Below, in pieces: positions 1 to 8,864 of a DNA stretch of 64,000 bases (its first letter is position 1; every line of letters starts with the position of its first letter). The position numbers and the translations under genes are program-made. Source of the stretch: Acinetobacter geminorum (GTDB lineage Bacteria; Pseudomonadota; Gammaproteobacteria; Pseudomonadales; Moraxellaceae); contig NZ_JABELE010000003.1 in NCBI RefSeq assembly GCF_013009345.1, forward strand, positions 1-64,000, given 5' to 3'. The notes under the pieces were generated by a model. The model searched no databases. It was not told the DNA's origin and was given only the letters and a program-made list of their open reading frames with translations.

Positions 1-169
1 AAGAAGTTGAGCATCAATCGATTCATAAACATGCAAAGCAACTTGATTTAGTTGAATGCTTAGTTAAAATGAACAACAAAATCAGATCCAATCAGCCCAT
101 CTGTAAAGATTTGGAAAACGCAACGTGTCACACAGTGAATAAAACGAAGCAAGTATCCATACCAGTTGT
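1..169 (+). other. rRNA operon spacer between 23S and 5S
   Basis: This stretch lies directly upstream of the 5S gene and has no supported reading frame. I do not recognise the 3' end of 23S rRNA in it, so the window probably begins just inside the 23S-5S spacer. It should be transcribed as part of the rRNA precursor and removed during processing. Confidence 0.7.
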
Positions 170-284
170 GCTGGCGACCATAGCAAGAGTGAACCACCTG
201 ATCCCTTCCCGAACTCAGAAGTGAAACCTCTTAGCGCTGATGGTAGTGTGGGGTTACCCATGTGAGAGTAAGTCATCGCCAGCT
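170..284 (+). rRNA. rrf: 5S ribosomal RNA
   Basis: The sequence begins GCTGGCGACCATAGC and ends GTCATCGCCAGC, so the two termini pair to form helix I. The internal CCTGATCCCTTCCCGAACTC and GAAGTGAAAC segments are hallmark 5S motifs. The length, about 115 nt, is normal. It is the last gene of an rRNA operon and is followed within about 10 nt by a strong terminator. The exact ends are set by helix pairing and may differ by one or two bases. Confidence 0.95.
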
Positions 285-294
285 CATTATTCTA

Positions 295-334
295 AACACC
301 CCCATTCCTATGAATGGGGGTGTTGCTTTTTGCG
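295..334 (+). terminator. rRNA operon terminator
   Basis: Perfect 13-bp stem (295-307 with 312-324) rich in G:C, closed by a 4-nt loop and followed by GCTTTTTGC. It sits immediately after 5S and fits the end of the rRNA transcript. Confidence 0.9.
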
Positions 335-443
335 TGAGAAAAATATATTTGTAGGGAATAAATATAAAATAGTAAGGAAGAGCTGTGCTATAAATAATAA
401 GAAAATTAATCTATTAAGTAGGCATAATAAGGGAAGAGCATCT

Positions 444-1040
444 ATGATAATTTATGGTGATGTCGGTTCGGGTAACTGTTATAAGATAAAACTATTACTT
501 TCCTTATTAAAAATTAATCATAAATGGATACATGTTGATATTTTAAACAAAGAAACTCAAACAGCTGATTTTTTGTCGTTAAATCCTAATGGAAAAATAC
601 CTGTATTAGTTCTAGAAGATGGTCGTGTTTTGAGTGAATCGAATGCTATTTTAGGTTACTTAGCTGAGGGAACAAAATTTATTCCTACAGATTCTTTTAT
701 TAAAGCCAAAATGTACCAATGGATGTTTTTTGAGCAGTATAGCCATGAACCATTTATTGCAGTTGCTCGTTTTATTAATAAATATTTAGGGTTACCACCA
801 GAAAGAATAGAGGAATACCATAATTTACAGCCAAAAGGCCATAAAGCACTATCTATTATGGATAAAGCTCTAGTAGATCACGACTATCTTGTTGGAGATC
901 AATTAACAATTGCTGATATTGCTTTGTATGCATACACGCATGTCGCGGAGGAAGGTGGTTTTGATTTGGAGCTATATCCAAATATTCAAGCTTGGTGTCA
1001 AAGAATTCGAGAATATTTAGGTTATGTAGATATGATTTAA
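444..1040 (+). CDS. Glutathione S-transferase family protein
   Basis: Protein of 198 residues with the two-part GST layout. The N-terminal thioredoxin-like domain carries NPNGKIPVL (residues 47-55; the cis-Pro of the glutathione site) and SESNAI (64-69; binds the gamma-glutamyl group). An all-helical C-terminal domain follows. The reading frame is open back into the 5S gene at 240, but the real start is the ATG at 444: it has an AAGGGAAG ribosome site and begins right at the first beta strand (MIIYGDVGSGN). GSTs conjugate glutathione to electrophiles or catalyse related thiol chemistry in the cytosol. The substrate here cannot be read from sequence. It stands alone between two terminators. 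Confidence 0.88.
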   Translation: MIIYGDVGSGNCYKIKLLLSLLKINHKWIHVDILNKETQTADFLSLNPNGKIPVLVLEDGRVLSESNAILGYLAEGTKFIPTDSFIKAKMYQWMFFEQYSHEPFIAVARFINKYLGLPPERIEEYHNLQPKGHKALSIMDKALVDHDYLVGDQLTIADIALYAYTHVAEEGGFDLELYPNIQAWCQRIREYLGYVDMI

Positions 1041-1042
1041 AT

Positions 1043-1071
1043 AAAAAAGAACTCATATAGAGTTCTTTTTT
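1043..1071. terminator. Bidirectional terminator
   Basis: Stem of 12 bp (1043-1054 with 1060-1071), A-run on the left and T-run on the right, 5-nt loop. It separates the convergent GST and outer-membrane protein genes and can serve both. Confidence 0.85.
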
Positions 1072-1091
1072 ATTTCTGAAATTCTTCTGAT

Positions 1092-1784
1092 TTAGAAATG
1101 TGCTTCCAAGCCTACATATGGGCCTTTAAACTCAAATTTAAGGTCATTGTTATCGTAGTCATCTAAATCGATATTAAGTACGCGATAACCTGCTGTTAGA
1201 CCAAGATCAATGAGTAGGTTATCTGCAAATTTATATTTTACTTCTGCCAGTGCATCTGTAATTCGTGCATCATCAAAGTTTGTATAAGTTGCTTCACCTT
1301 TAGCACTTAAGCCTGTAAACGGTAGTTTTACTTCACCTGATAAATAAGCAATAGGATATGTTTTATCAATATCCACGCGCTTACCTGTGTATGCAGTAAT
1401 ATCACCATTTAATACAGTTGCACCAAGACCAGCATCTACACTTACTATATTATCTAGTAACTCGTAGTAGAGGATAAAATCGCTATGATCTAAATCAACT
1501 TTATAATTGGCTTGACCTAAAGTTTCTGATTTAGTTTCGGTATCTAAATTTACATAACGAATTTTTGCATTTGGAATAAATGGAATTGGGTGTTCTACTG
1601 CTAATGAGATTTGAGCACTACCTTTTTGATCTAAATCTTGATCTTCAGGTGATTGAGAAGACATATTCGCTTTACCGTCATAGAACCAGTAACCTACGTC
1701 GCCTTTTACTCCTACGAAGTCTGCTTGAGCAAAGCCACTTAAGCCCATCCCGAGCGTTAATAAAGATATTTTTAATATTTTCAT
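1092..1784 (-). CDS. Outer-membrane beta-barrel protein (TIGR04219-like)
   Basis: Protein of 230 residues with a signal peptide (MKILKISLLTLGMG..., likely cut after Ala21) and a mature part of alternating amphipathic strands. It ends in Phe (VGLEAHF), the C-terminal signature recognised by the BAM machinery. The opening FVGVKGDVGYWFYDG resembles the TIGR04219 outer-membrane family of unknown role. I chose the Met at 1784 because it starts the signal peptide cleanly; a Met four codons upstream (1796) is also possible. The function is unknown; a small pore or structural barrel is all that can be inferred. It is a single gene. Confidence 0.8.
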   Translation of the reverse strand: MKILKISLLTLGMGLSGFAQADFVGVKGDVGYWFYDGKANMSSQSPEDQDLDQKGSAQISLAVEHPIPFIPNAKIRYVNLDTETKSETLGQANYKVDLDHSDFILYYELLDNIVSVDAGLGATVLNGDITAYTGKRVDIDKTYPIAYLSGEVKLPFTGLSAKGEATYTNFDDARITDALAEVKYKFADNLLIDLGLTAGYRVLNIDLDDYDNNDLKFEFKGPYVGLEAHF

Positions 1785-2435
1785 TTTTACATCCACATAA
1801 AAGAAATCTTGGAGCGCATGATATAGATATCTTGCTACAGATGCATTGATAAAAAATAAGGATCTGAGATGTGTGATATGAGTAAATTTTTAATCCTTAA
1901 AAAAGTTTATTTATTTCAAATAATTAATATTTTCTATTTAATTTAAATGAATTTAATCTTTTAGAAAATTTAGTATAAATTTTGTCAATCGTATCGGACT
2001 TATTAAATTTTAATTGATAACTAGGGAGTTAAAAATAAATTAGTGGATAAGTTGAGTAATTAAATAAGTATTTTCAGGGCTTGCAATAAAATTGCATTAA
2101 ATAATAATTTTGATCTACAAGTAGTAGAACGTAAATATTAGCTGAAAAATAACCAATTGTGAAAAAAACTCAGAAAATTCGTAAAATTTCTGACGGAAAT
2201 TACAGTAAAAAGAAATAAAAACAGGTATTGTTCAGCTATATAGGGGCAAAAAATGGACAAAAATCTTTAAGGAAGAATTTTCTATTTTTGCTTGTTTGTT
2301 AAGGGAATAAAAATACTCAAAAGGTGCTTTTTATTTTCTACAAACACAAAAGTATTTTTTGGTTCTTTTTTTGCATGCGGAATAACAATCAACAATAGCA
2401 GTAAAAATAAGTAATCTTTTAACATTAGGTGTTCT
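1785..2435. other. Long A+T-rich intergenic region
   Basis: About 650 bp between two divergent genes, very A+T-rich, with no supported reading frame or RNA gene. It must hold the promoters of the outer-membrane barrel gene (leftward) and the sodium symporter (rightward). I see no clear terminator or operator palindrome in it. Confidence 0.6.
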
Positions 2436-3914
2436 ATGACAGATTCTCGTGAAAACTGGACGTCACGATCTGGTTTTATTATTGCAGCCGTTGGTTCGGC
2501 TGTAGGCTTAGGTAATATCTGGCGCTTTCCATACGTTGCTTATGAAAATGGTGGTGGTGCGTTTCTTATTCCCTATCTATTGGCACTCATTACTGCTGGT
2601 TTACCGTTACTATTTTTAGATTATGCGGTAGGACATCGTAGTACTGGTTCACCTCCTAAAGCTTATCGTGCCCTATTTAAAGGCGGAGAAACATTAGGTT
2701 GGTGGCAGGTTTGTGTCTGTATTATTATTGGTTTGTACTATGCAAGTGTACTCACTTGGGCTGGTAGTTATGTTTACTTCTCTATTGGCCAAATGTGGGG
2801 AAGTGATCCAGAAGGTTTCTTCTTTAATACCTATTTGCAGACCACAAAAGCAACTGGTTTTGATTTACAGTTTGTAGGCCATTTATTCTGGCCGATTGTT
2901 GGGATTTGGGCACTTACTTTAATCATTCTTTATGGTGGTGTGAAAAAAGGTGTGGAATTATCAAATAAGATTTTCATGCCTTTATTATTCATTCTCTTCA
3001 CTATTTTAGTGATTCAATCATTACGTTTACCGGGCGCGGTTCAAGGCTTAAATGCTTTCTTTACGCCGAACTGGTCAGCAATGATGGATTATAAAGTTTG
3101 GTTAGCGGCTTATGGCCATACTTTCTTCTCTCTCTCTGTTGGTTTCGGGATTATGGTGACTTATGCATCTTATTTAAAACCGAAAACGAATTTAACAGGT
3201 TCTGGTCTTGTTGTTGGTTTTGCAAATGCATCAACAGAGATTTTAGCAGGTATTGGTATCTTTGCTGCTTTAGGCTTTATGGCACATGCGGCAGGTACTG
3301 AAGTTAAAGATGTCGTGAGTGGCGGTATTGGTCTAGCATTTATTGCATTCCCGAAAATCATTTCAAGTTTAGGGGAAAGTGCTGATTTATTTGGTCTTTT
3401 ATTCTTCTCTTCATTATTTGTTGCTGGTATTTCTTCAATGGTGAGTATTTTGGAAGTACCTATTGCAGCAATGCAAGACAAGTTGAAGTGGGAGCGTAAG
3501 AAGGCTGTAACTATTATTGGTGGTGGTAGTGCACTTGTATCAATTATTCTATTCTCAAGTGTAAATGCAATTAAATTAGTAGATATAGTTGACCACTTTA
3601 TCAACAATATTGGTATTGTGGGTGGTGCCTTCATATCGATTATTTGTATTGTTTGGTTTAATCGTTCCGCTTTGGTTAAATTGCGTGATCATATCAACAG
3701 TATTTCAACTATTCATTTGGGTAAGGGGTGGGATTTCACTTTAACTGTGATCACTTCTTTAATCTTGTTAACTACGCTCAGTATGACCGTATTTAATTTG
3801 ATCAAAAATGGCTATGATACTTATAGTATGAGCTTACAAGGTATATTCGGCTGGGGCAGTGTGATTTTCTGTGCAGTTGTTGCTATCGTGTTAAGTAAAA
3901 TGAAAGATCGCTAG
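2436..3914 (+). CDS. Sodium-dependent amino-acid importer, NSS family, large subunit
   Basis: Inner-membrane protein of 492 residues with about 11-12 hydrophobic segments. The NSS signature in TM1 is clear: GSAVGLGNIWRFPY (residues 20-33), whose unwound part binds substrate and Na+. It belongs to the neurotransmitter:sodium symporter family, which couples Na+ entry to uptake of amino acids. The next gene, overlapping its stop region, encodes a MetS-like small subunit. That pairing is known from methionine/alanine importers (MetPS of Corynebacterium), so methionine or alanine is a fair guess for the substrate, but no residue seen here proves it. Confidence 0.9.
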   Translation: MTDSRENWTSRSGFIIAAVGSAVGLGNIWRFPYVAYENGGGAFLIPYLLALITAGLPLLFLDYAVGHRSTGSPPKAYRALFKGGETLGWWQVCVCIIIGLYYASVLTWAGSYVYFSIGQMWGSDPEGFFFNTYLQTTKATGFDLQFVGHLFWPIVGIWALTLIILYGGVKKGVELSNKIFMPLLFILFTILVIQSLRLPGAVQGLNAFFTPNWSAMMDYKVWLAAYGHTFFSLSVGFGIMVTYASYLKPKTNLTGSGLVVGFANASTEILAGIGIFAALGFMAHAAGTEVKDVVSGGIGLAFIAFPKIISSLGESADLFGLLFFSSLFVAGISSMVSILEVPIAAMQDKLKWERKKAVTIIGGGSALVSIILFSSVNAIKLVDIVDHFINNIGIVGGAFISIICIVWFNRSALVKLRDHINSISTIHLGKGWDFTLTVITSLILLTTLSMTVFNLIKNGYDTYSMSLQGIFGWGSVIFCAVVAIVLSKMKDR

Positions 3915-3926
3915 GAGAATAGAATA

Positions 3927-4070
3927 ATGAATACTTCGGCAATCGTAATGATGGTAATTTCAATGGTGTTTGTATGGGGTGGATTAGCTTTATCCATCAT
4001 ACATTTAACAAAACATCCTGAAGAGTTAGATGATGTTTTAGAAGAAGTAAAAGATCACCACACACTTTAA
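3927..4070 (+). CDS. MetS-like small subunit of NSS transporter
   Basis: Small gene of 47 codons: one membrane segment (about residues 5-26, IVMMVISMVFVWGGLALSII) followed by an acidic tail ending DHHTL. This is the architecture of the methionine/alanine import NSS small subunit. Its ribosome site AGGAGA (3913-3918) overlaps the TAG stop of the large-subunit gene (3912-3914), so the two are almost certainly translationally coupled. In Corynebacterium glutamicum the small subunit MetS is needed for transport by MetP; by analogy this peptide probably joins the large subunit in the inner membrane. Confidence 0.85.
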   Translation: MNTSAIVMMVISMVFVWGGLALSIIHLTKHPEELDDVLEEVKDHHTL

Positions 4071-4082
4071 TGCTGATCGAGT

Positions 4083-4113
4083 AAAAAAAGCAGGCTTTAA
4101 GCCTGCTTTTTTT
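4083..4113. terminator. Bidirectional terminator
   Basis: Perfect 13-bp stem (4083-4095 with 4101-4113), 5-nt loop, A-run on one side and T-run on the other. It ends the NSS transporter operon and the convergent fmt-rsmB operon; its right arm touches the rsmB stop codon. Confidence 0.92.
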
Positions 4114-5416
4114 ATGCAATTTTCTGAATTTTACAATAATAAAATCCATCACCAGACTGCGCTTGTGGCAGTAATTGGCGACCATGAGCTTGCTTGATTC
4201 CCCAATCAGCATCAATTTTAATCTCTTTTGCATTTGGATTTTCAGCAAAAAATTTCATCATCTGCTGTTCATTTTCAGCTTTTAAAATTGAACAGGTGAT
4301 GTAAAGCAATGTACCGCCAACTTTGAGTTGTTGCCACATGTGGTCCAAGATCTGCTTTTGTAGCTCAATGGTTTGAGCTATATCACTAGATTGGCGTAAT
4401 AGGCGTATGTCAGGATGACGACGAATAACCCCTGTAGCAGAGCAAGGTGCATCGAGCACAATACAATCTACTGGTTGTGCAGGTACCCATTGGGTTGCAT
4501 CGGCTGCCAAAATCTCTGTATGACTTTGATCAAGTGCTAAGCGATTTAAGTTCTCAGTTACACGCACTAAACGGCTTGGGTCCTGATCAATCGCAATGAG
4601 CTGAGCAGGTTTAAATTTTTCAAGTAAATGAGCAGTTTTACCACCTGGGGCAGCACACGCATCAACTACTATTTTATCGTTCAAATCTGGCAATAATGTT
4701 GCGCAAAGCTGAGCGTGTTCATCTTGTACAGAAAACCAACCTTGTTCAAAACTAGGTAGTTGAGTAATTTGTACAGACTGTTCAAGAACAATACCTGCCC
4801 CAGACAAAGTACAAGCACGTGCCTGAATATCTAAACTTTGTAGTTTTGCTAAATAAGCATCGCGGCCAATATGACGTTGGTTCACCCTTAAGGTTAAAGG
4901 CGCGACTTGCTTCAAAGATTGGCAGAGAGATTCCGTTTGTTCACCCCAATCCTTTTTTAAGCGTTTGAAAAGCCAGCTTGGTAAGCCATGCGCCTGCTGT
5001 AAGCCTTGCTGAAAGTCATCAGTCTCACGAGTAGCTCGGCGTAAAATTGCATTCACAATACCACTGAGTGCAGGGAAACCAAGTTGTTTGGTTGCATCTA
5101 CTGTTTCTGAAATAGCGGCATGCGCTGCAATACGCGTGCATAAAACTTGATAAAGACCAACATAAAGACAGGTTTCTACTGTCTCATTATTTAAAGGCTT
5201 GCTGAGTAGAGGTAGGCTAATTGATTTAAGAGCAAACCATTGGCGCAATGTACCTAAAACAAGTTCGTGAAACAAAGGGCGATCACGCTCTGCGACCTGA
5301 TTCAGCTGTGTATTTAAAATACTAGCGAGTGATTGGCCTTGCTGAACTTTTAATAATGTCTGGACGACTTGAGCACGCAGGTTAAAACGTGACGAATTTG
5401 AGGTAACCTGACTCAT
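4112..5416 (-). CDS. rsmB: 16S rRNA (cytosine-967-C5)-methyltransferase
   Basis: Protein of 434 residues. An N-terminal NusB-like RNA-binding helical domain (about 1-140) is followed by an AdoMet-dependent RNA methyltransferase domain. Visible motifs are DACAAPGGKT (252-261, AdoMet loop), DAPCSATG (322-329) with the cysteine that releases product, and TCSI with nucleophile Cys375. RsmB methylates C967 of 16S rRNA during small-subunit assembly. The start overlaps the stop of fmt by four bases (ATGA at 5413-5416), so the two are translated as a coupled pair; fmt-rsmB order is common in gammaproteobacteria. Confidence 0.95.
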   Translation of the reverse strand: MSQVTSNSSRFNLRAQVVQTLLKVQQGQSLASILNTQLNQVAERDRPLFHELVLGTLRQWFALKSISLPLLSKPLNNETVETCLYVGLYQVLCTRIAAHAAISETVDATKQLGFPALSGIVNAILRRATRETDDFQQGLQQAHGLPSWLFKRLKKDWGEQTESLCQSLKQVAPLTLRVNQRHIGRDAYLAKLQSLDIQARACTLSGAGIVLEQSVQITQLPSFEQGWFSVQDEHAQLCATLLPDLNDKIVVDACAAPGGKTAHLLEKFKPAQLIAIDQDPSRLVRVTENLNRLALDQSHTEILAADATQWVPAQPVDCIVLDAPCSATGVIRRHPDIRLLRQSSDIAQTIELQKQILDHMWQQLKVGGTLLYITCSILKAENEQQMMKFFAENPNAKEIKIDADWGIKQAHGRQLLPQAQSGDGFYYCKIQKIA

Positions 5417-6375
5417 GGAAAAATTTGTCCTACTTGAAGTTTTTGAGTTTGTGCAATTTGTTGAGCGTTTAATGCTTTACCACCCGGCCACTGCACGCTA
5501 GTCAGACAAATAAATGTATTTTCACCGCAAGCAACGTGCACACCTTGTTTATCGATTGCAATAATTTCACCAGCTTGAGCATTCGCTTTGCTTTGGCTAG
5601 ATACTAAAGAGTTCCAGACACGTAGAGCATTATTTTCATCAAGTTGAACAAAAGCAACTGGCCAAGGGTTGAATGCACGAATATTTCGGTCAACTTGAAC
5701 AGCATCAATTGACCAGTCAATACGAGCTTCTGACTTTACGAGTTTATGAGCATAGACCGTTAAGCTTTCGTCTTGAACTTCGCGTTCTGCCAAATATTTT
5801 TGTAGTGTTTCTTCTGACTCAAGTACCGTACAAATTGCTGTTGCACCTTGAGCTGCGAGTTTGTCATGCAAAGTCGCTGAGGTATCTTCGGCAGTGATTG
5901 GGCAGTATGTTTTATACATCATATCGCCTGTATCTAAACCAGCAGCCATTTGCATGATGGTGATACCAGTTTCGTCATCACCTGTTGCAATCGCACGTTG
6001 AATTGGTGCTGCTCCACGCCAGCGTGGTAATAATGAACCGTGAATATTTAAACAACCATATTTAGGTGTATCGAGCACAGTTTGTGGAAGAATTAAACCA
6101 TAGGCTGCAACCACCATCACATCTGCGCCTAAAGCTGCAAGTTCTTGTTGAGCTGCTAAACCTTCTTCGGTTGAAGCTTTGAAGTGAAGAGGTTGATAAA
6201 CAGGGATATTATGCTCAAGTGCAAGTTGTTTTACGGGAGATGGCGTTAGTTTTTGTCCACGACCCGATTTACGATCTGGCTGAGTATAAACCGCGATAAT
6301 TTCATGGGAAGTTTTTAATAAAGCCGCCAATGCTGTTGCAGCAAATTCGGGGGTGCCAGCAAAAATAATTTTCAC
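5413..6375 (-). CDS. fmt: Methionyl-tRNA formyltransferase
   Basis: Protein of 320 residues that formylates Met-tRNAfMet with 10-formyl-tetrahydrofolate for translation initiation. The N-terminal formyltransferase domain shows GTPEFAA (7-13) and the catalytic set Asn110, His112 (NIHGSLLPRWRGAAP) and Asp148 (GLDTGD). The C-terminal domain (about 210-320) matches the OB-like tRNA-binding domain. The length is normal. It is first gene of the fmt-rsmB operon. A peptide deformylase gene, often upstream, is not here. Confidence 0.96.
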   Translation of the reverse strand: MKIIFAGTPEFAATALAALLKTSHEIIAVYTQPDRKSGRGQKLTPSPVKQLALEHNIPVYQPLHFKASTEEGLAAQQELAALGADVMVVAAYGLILPQTVLDTPKYGCLNIHGSLLPRWRGAAPIQRAIATGDDETGITIMQMAAGLDTGDMMYKTYCPITAEDTSATLHDKLAAQGATAICTVLESEETLQKYLAEREVQDESLTVYAHKLVKSEARIDWSIDAVQVDRNIRAFNPWPVAFVQLDENNALRVWNSLVSSQSKANAQAGEIIAIDKQGVHVACGENTFICLTSVQWPGGKALNAQQIAQTQKLQVGQIFP

Positions 6376-6721
6376 AAATGCAATCCAAAAAGAGTTTAGG
6401 CGTAGTATACGTGAAAAACGATTGAAGCCCTAAACTCATGGCGATTGAGCATTTTAGTTTTTAAATAGTGAACAAAAAATTATTGAAAAACTTTTATTGA
6501 TAAAAAAAGGTTATGAAAAAATAAAAAATTATTCATGTAAGTTTTGCTAAATATTGACTGTCTATTACTGTTCTTGGCTTTCAGAATATTATTTGCTTCT
6601 ATAGAATGGAGAATGATCAAATTATGATGATGAGTCAATATTCCGACTGATCTAACGCTATATCAGTATCATCCGCCAGAGCGGGAAAATTCCGCTCAAG
6701 CACAACTTGTTGGAAACACTA
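6376..6721. other. Intergenic region between fmt and ilvD
   Basis: About 345 bp holding the divergent promoters of fmt and ilvD. The only structure I can point to is a short hairpin, GAGCGG (6679-6684) with CCGCTC (6692-6697), about 25 nt ahead of the ilvD start. It lacks a T-run, so it is not a typical attenuator terminator. No leader peptide rich in branched-chain codons was recognised. Confidence 0.5.
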
Positions 6722-8551
6722 ATGCCTGACTATCGTTCAAAAACATCTACACACGGAAGAAATATGGCTGGCGCACGTGGCTTATGGCGTGCAACAGGAA
6801 TGAAAGATGAGGATTTCGGCAAACCGATTATTGCGGTGGTCAACTCATTTACCCAATTTGTGCCGGGCCATGTACATCTTAAAGATCTAGGGCAGCTTGT
6901 TGCAGCAGAAATTCAGGCAGCAGGTGGTGTTGCTAAAGAGTTCAATACGATCGCAGTAGATGACGGGATCGCAATGGGGCATGACGGCATGCTTTATTCA
7001 TTACCATCACGTGATTTGATTGCTGACTCAGTTGAATATATGGTGAATGCACATTGTGCTGATGCAATGGTATGTATTTCTAACTGTGACAAAATTACTC
7101 CGGGAATGCTCATGGCTGCGATGCGCCTGAATATTCCTGTTGTTTTCGTGTCTGGCGGACCAATGGAAGCTGGTAAGGTTAAGTTCCGCGGTAATGAAAA
7201 AGCGATTGACCTTGTTGATGCAATGGTTGTTGCGGCTGATGAAAGTTATACAGACGAAGAAGTTGAAGAATTTGAACGTTCAGCATGTCCAACATGTGGT
7301 TCATGTTCAGGTATGTTCACTGCAAACTCAATGAACTGTTTAACCGAAGCTTTAGGTTTATCTTTACCGGGTAATGGTTCGATTGTTGCGACACATGCAA
7401 ACCGTAAGAAACTATTCTTAAAAGCAGGCCAACTTATTGTTGAATTGGCTAAGCGCTATTACGAACAAGAAGATGCAAGCATTTTACCTCGTTCGATTGC
7501 AACCAAGGCTGCATTTAAAAATGCGATGACCCTTGATATTGCAATGGGTGGTTCAACTAATACCGTTCTGCATTTATTGGCTGCGGCAAGTGAAGCAGAA
7601 GTTGATTTTACAATGGACGATATTGATGAGTTATCACGTCGAGTTCCTGTATTGTCGAAAGTAGCACCTGCAAAACAAGACGTTCATATGGAAGATGTTC
7701 ATCGTGCTGGCGGTATTATGGCTATTTTGGGCGAACTTGATCGCGCGAAGTTGCTTGATGTATCTGTACCGACTGTACACGAGAAAACTTTAAAAGATGC
7801 GTTGGATAAGTGGGATATTATTCGTACTGAAGATGCAGACGTTTATGAATTCTATCGTTCATCACCAGGTGGTGTTCCAACTCAAGTTGCATTCTCGCAA
7901 AATCGCTATTATTCAACGTTAGATGGCGACCGTGAAAAAGGCGTTATCCGTAATGCAGAACATGCATTCTCTAAAGATGGTGGTTTAGCTGTTCTATACG
8001 GCAACATCGCGCTTGATGGTTGTATCGTGAAAACTGCAGGCGTTGATGAATCAATCTTGAAATTTACAGGCACAGCACGTGTATTTGAAAGCCAAGATGC
8101 AGCTGTAGATGCAATTTTGGGTCATGACATTAAAGCTGGTGATGTTGTTGTGATTCGTTATGAAGGTCCACGTGGTGGTCCAGGCATGCAAGAAATGCTG
8201 TACCCAACTAGCTATCTTAAATCGAAAGGTTTAGGAAAAGACTGTGCATTGGTAACAGATGGTCGTTTCTCTGGTGGTTCATCAGGTCTTTCGATTGGTC
8301 ACGTTTCACCAGAAGCAGCTGAAGGTGGTGCAATTGGTTTGGTTGAAGATGGCGATACCATTGAAATCGATATTCCAAACCGTACCATTCACTTAAACGT
8401 TGATGATGCAACTATGGCGCATCGCCGTACAGTGCAAGAAGCGAAAGGCTGGCATCCGATAGAAGAACGTAAACGTAAAGTATCAAAAGCGTTAAAAGTT
8501 TATGCAATGCATACAACAAGTGCAGCGAAAGGAGCTGTACGCGTTCTATAA
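6722..8551 (+). CDS. ilvD: Dihydroxy-acid dehydratase
   Basis: Protein of 609 residues that dehydrates 2,3-dihydroxy-isovalerate and its methylvalerate homologue, the shared third step of valine and isoleucine synthesis. The iron-sulfur ligands are visible: Cys122 in CISNCDKITPGM and Cys195 in CPTCGSCSGMFTANSMNC. The carbamylated-lysine site (Lys124) follows the first. The frame is open from a TTG at 6707, but MPDYRS at 6722 matches the usual family N-terminus, so that ATG is chosen; its ribosome site is weak. It is a single gene closed by a terminator. Confidence 0.96.
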   Translation: MPDYRSKTSTHGRNMAGARGLWRATGMKDEDFGKPIIAVVNSFTQFVPGHVHLKDLGQLVAAEIQAAGGVAKEFNTIAVDDGIAMGHDGMLYSLPSRDLIADSVEYMVNAHCADAMVCISNCDKITPGMLMAAMRLNIPVVFVSGGPMEAGKVKFRGNEKAIDLVDAMVVAADESYTDEEVEEFERSACPTCGSCSGMFTANSMNCLTEALGLSLPGNGSIVATHANRKKLFLKAGQLIVELAKRYYEQEDASILPRSIATKAAFKNAMTLDIAMGGSTNTVLHLLAAASEAEVDFTMDDIDELSRRVPVLSKVAPAKQDVHMEDVHRAGGIMAILGELDRAKLLDVSVPTVHEKTLKDALDKWDIIRTEDADVYEFYRSSPGGVPTQVAFSQNRYYSTLDGDREKGVIRNAEHAFSKDGGLAVLYGNIALDGCIVKTAGVDESILKFTGTARVFESQDAAVDAILGHDIKAGDVVVIRYEGPRGGPGMQEMLYPTSYLKSKGLGKDCALVTDGRFSGGSSGLSIGHVSPEAAEGGAIGLVEDGDTIEIDIPNRTIHLNVDDATMAHRRTVQEAKGWHPIEERKRKVSKALKVYAMHTTSAAKGAVRVL

Positions 8552-8864
8552 AATATTCAATTTTAATAATTGATTAGGAATCATGCACCCTTTAACACGA
8601 TGAATTGCTATCATGTTAAGGGTGCATTTTTCATGTCTGGTAAAAAAAATCAGCTTGTAGAAAAAGGTGTTTTTAGATCATTCTATGGGTTTGCCATAAA
8701 ATGGTGATAAAATCTTCACCTACGTAGAAACTTGCTAAAAACATGACTTATTTTCTGCGTAAACTAAGGTAGTTATATTTCAATCTCGACTACTGTTTTA
8801 CCTTGCATTATGATCAAAACAATCTTTGATCTCGCTTAGGATTTATTTTTTAGAGGCACAACTC
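8552..8864. other. Intergenic region after ilvD
   Basis: About 310 bp. It holds the ilvD terminator at its left end and must hold the promoter of the DsbA-fold gene. A 7-bp hairpin (GATCAAA 8812-8818 with TTTGATC 8825-8831) lies just upstream of that gene's start. Nothing else was recognised. Confidence 0.5.
8583..8631 (+). terminator. ilvD terminator
   Basis: Long hairpin: ATGCACCCTT pairs with AAGGGTGCAT, extended inward through a one-base bulge and one mismatch, then TTTTTC. It lies about 30 bp after ilvD. Confidence 0.75.

Noticed and set aside
240..443. Extended N-terminus of the GST frame reaching into 5S rRNA
   Set aside because: The extra 68 codons cover the 3' end of the 5S gene and the rRNA terminator; the GST fold begins at the ATG at 444, which has its own ribosome site.
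3170..3634. Open frame of 154 codons antisense to the NSS transporter
   Set aside because: Mirror of hydrophobic membrane-segment codons of a certain gene.
6679..6697. Attenuator before ilvD
   Set aside because: The hairpin has no T-run and no branched-chain leader peptide was seen.
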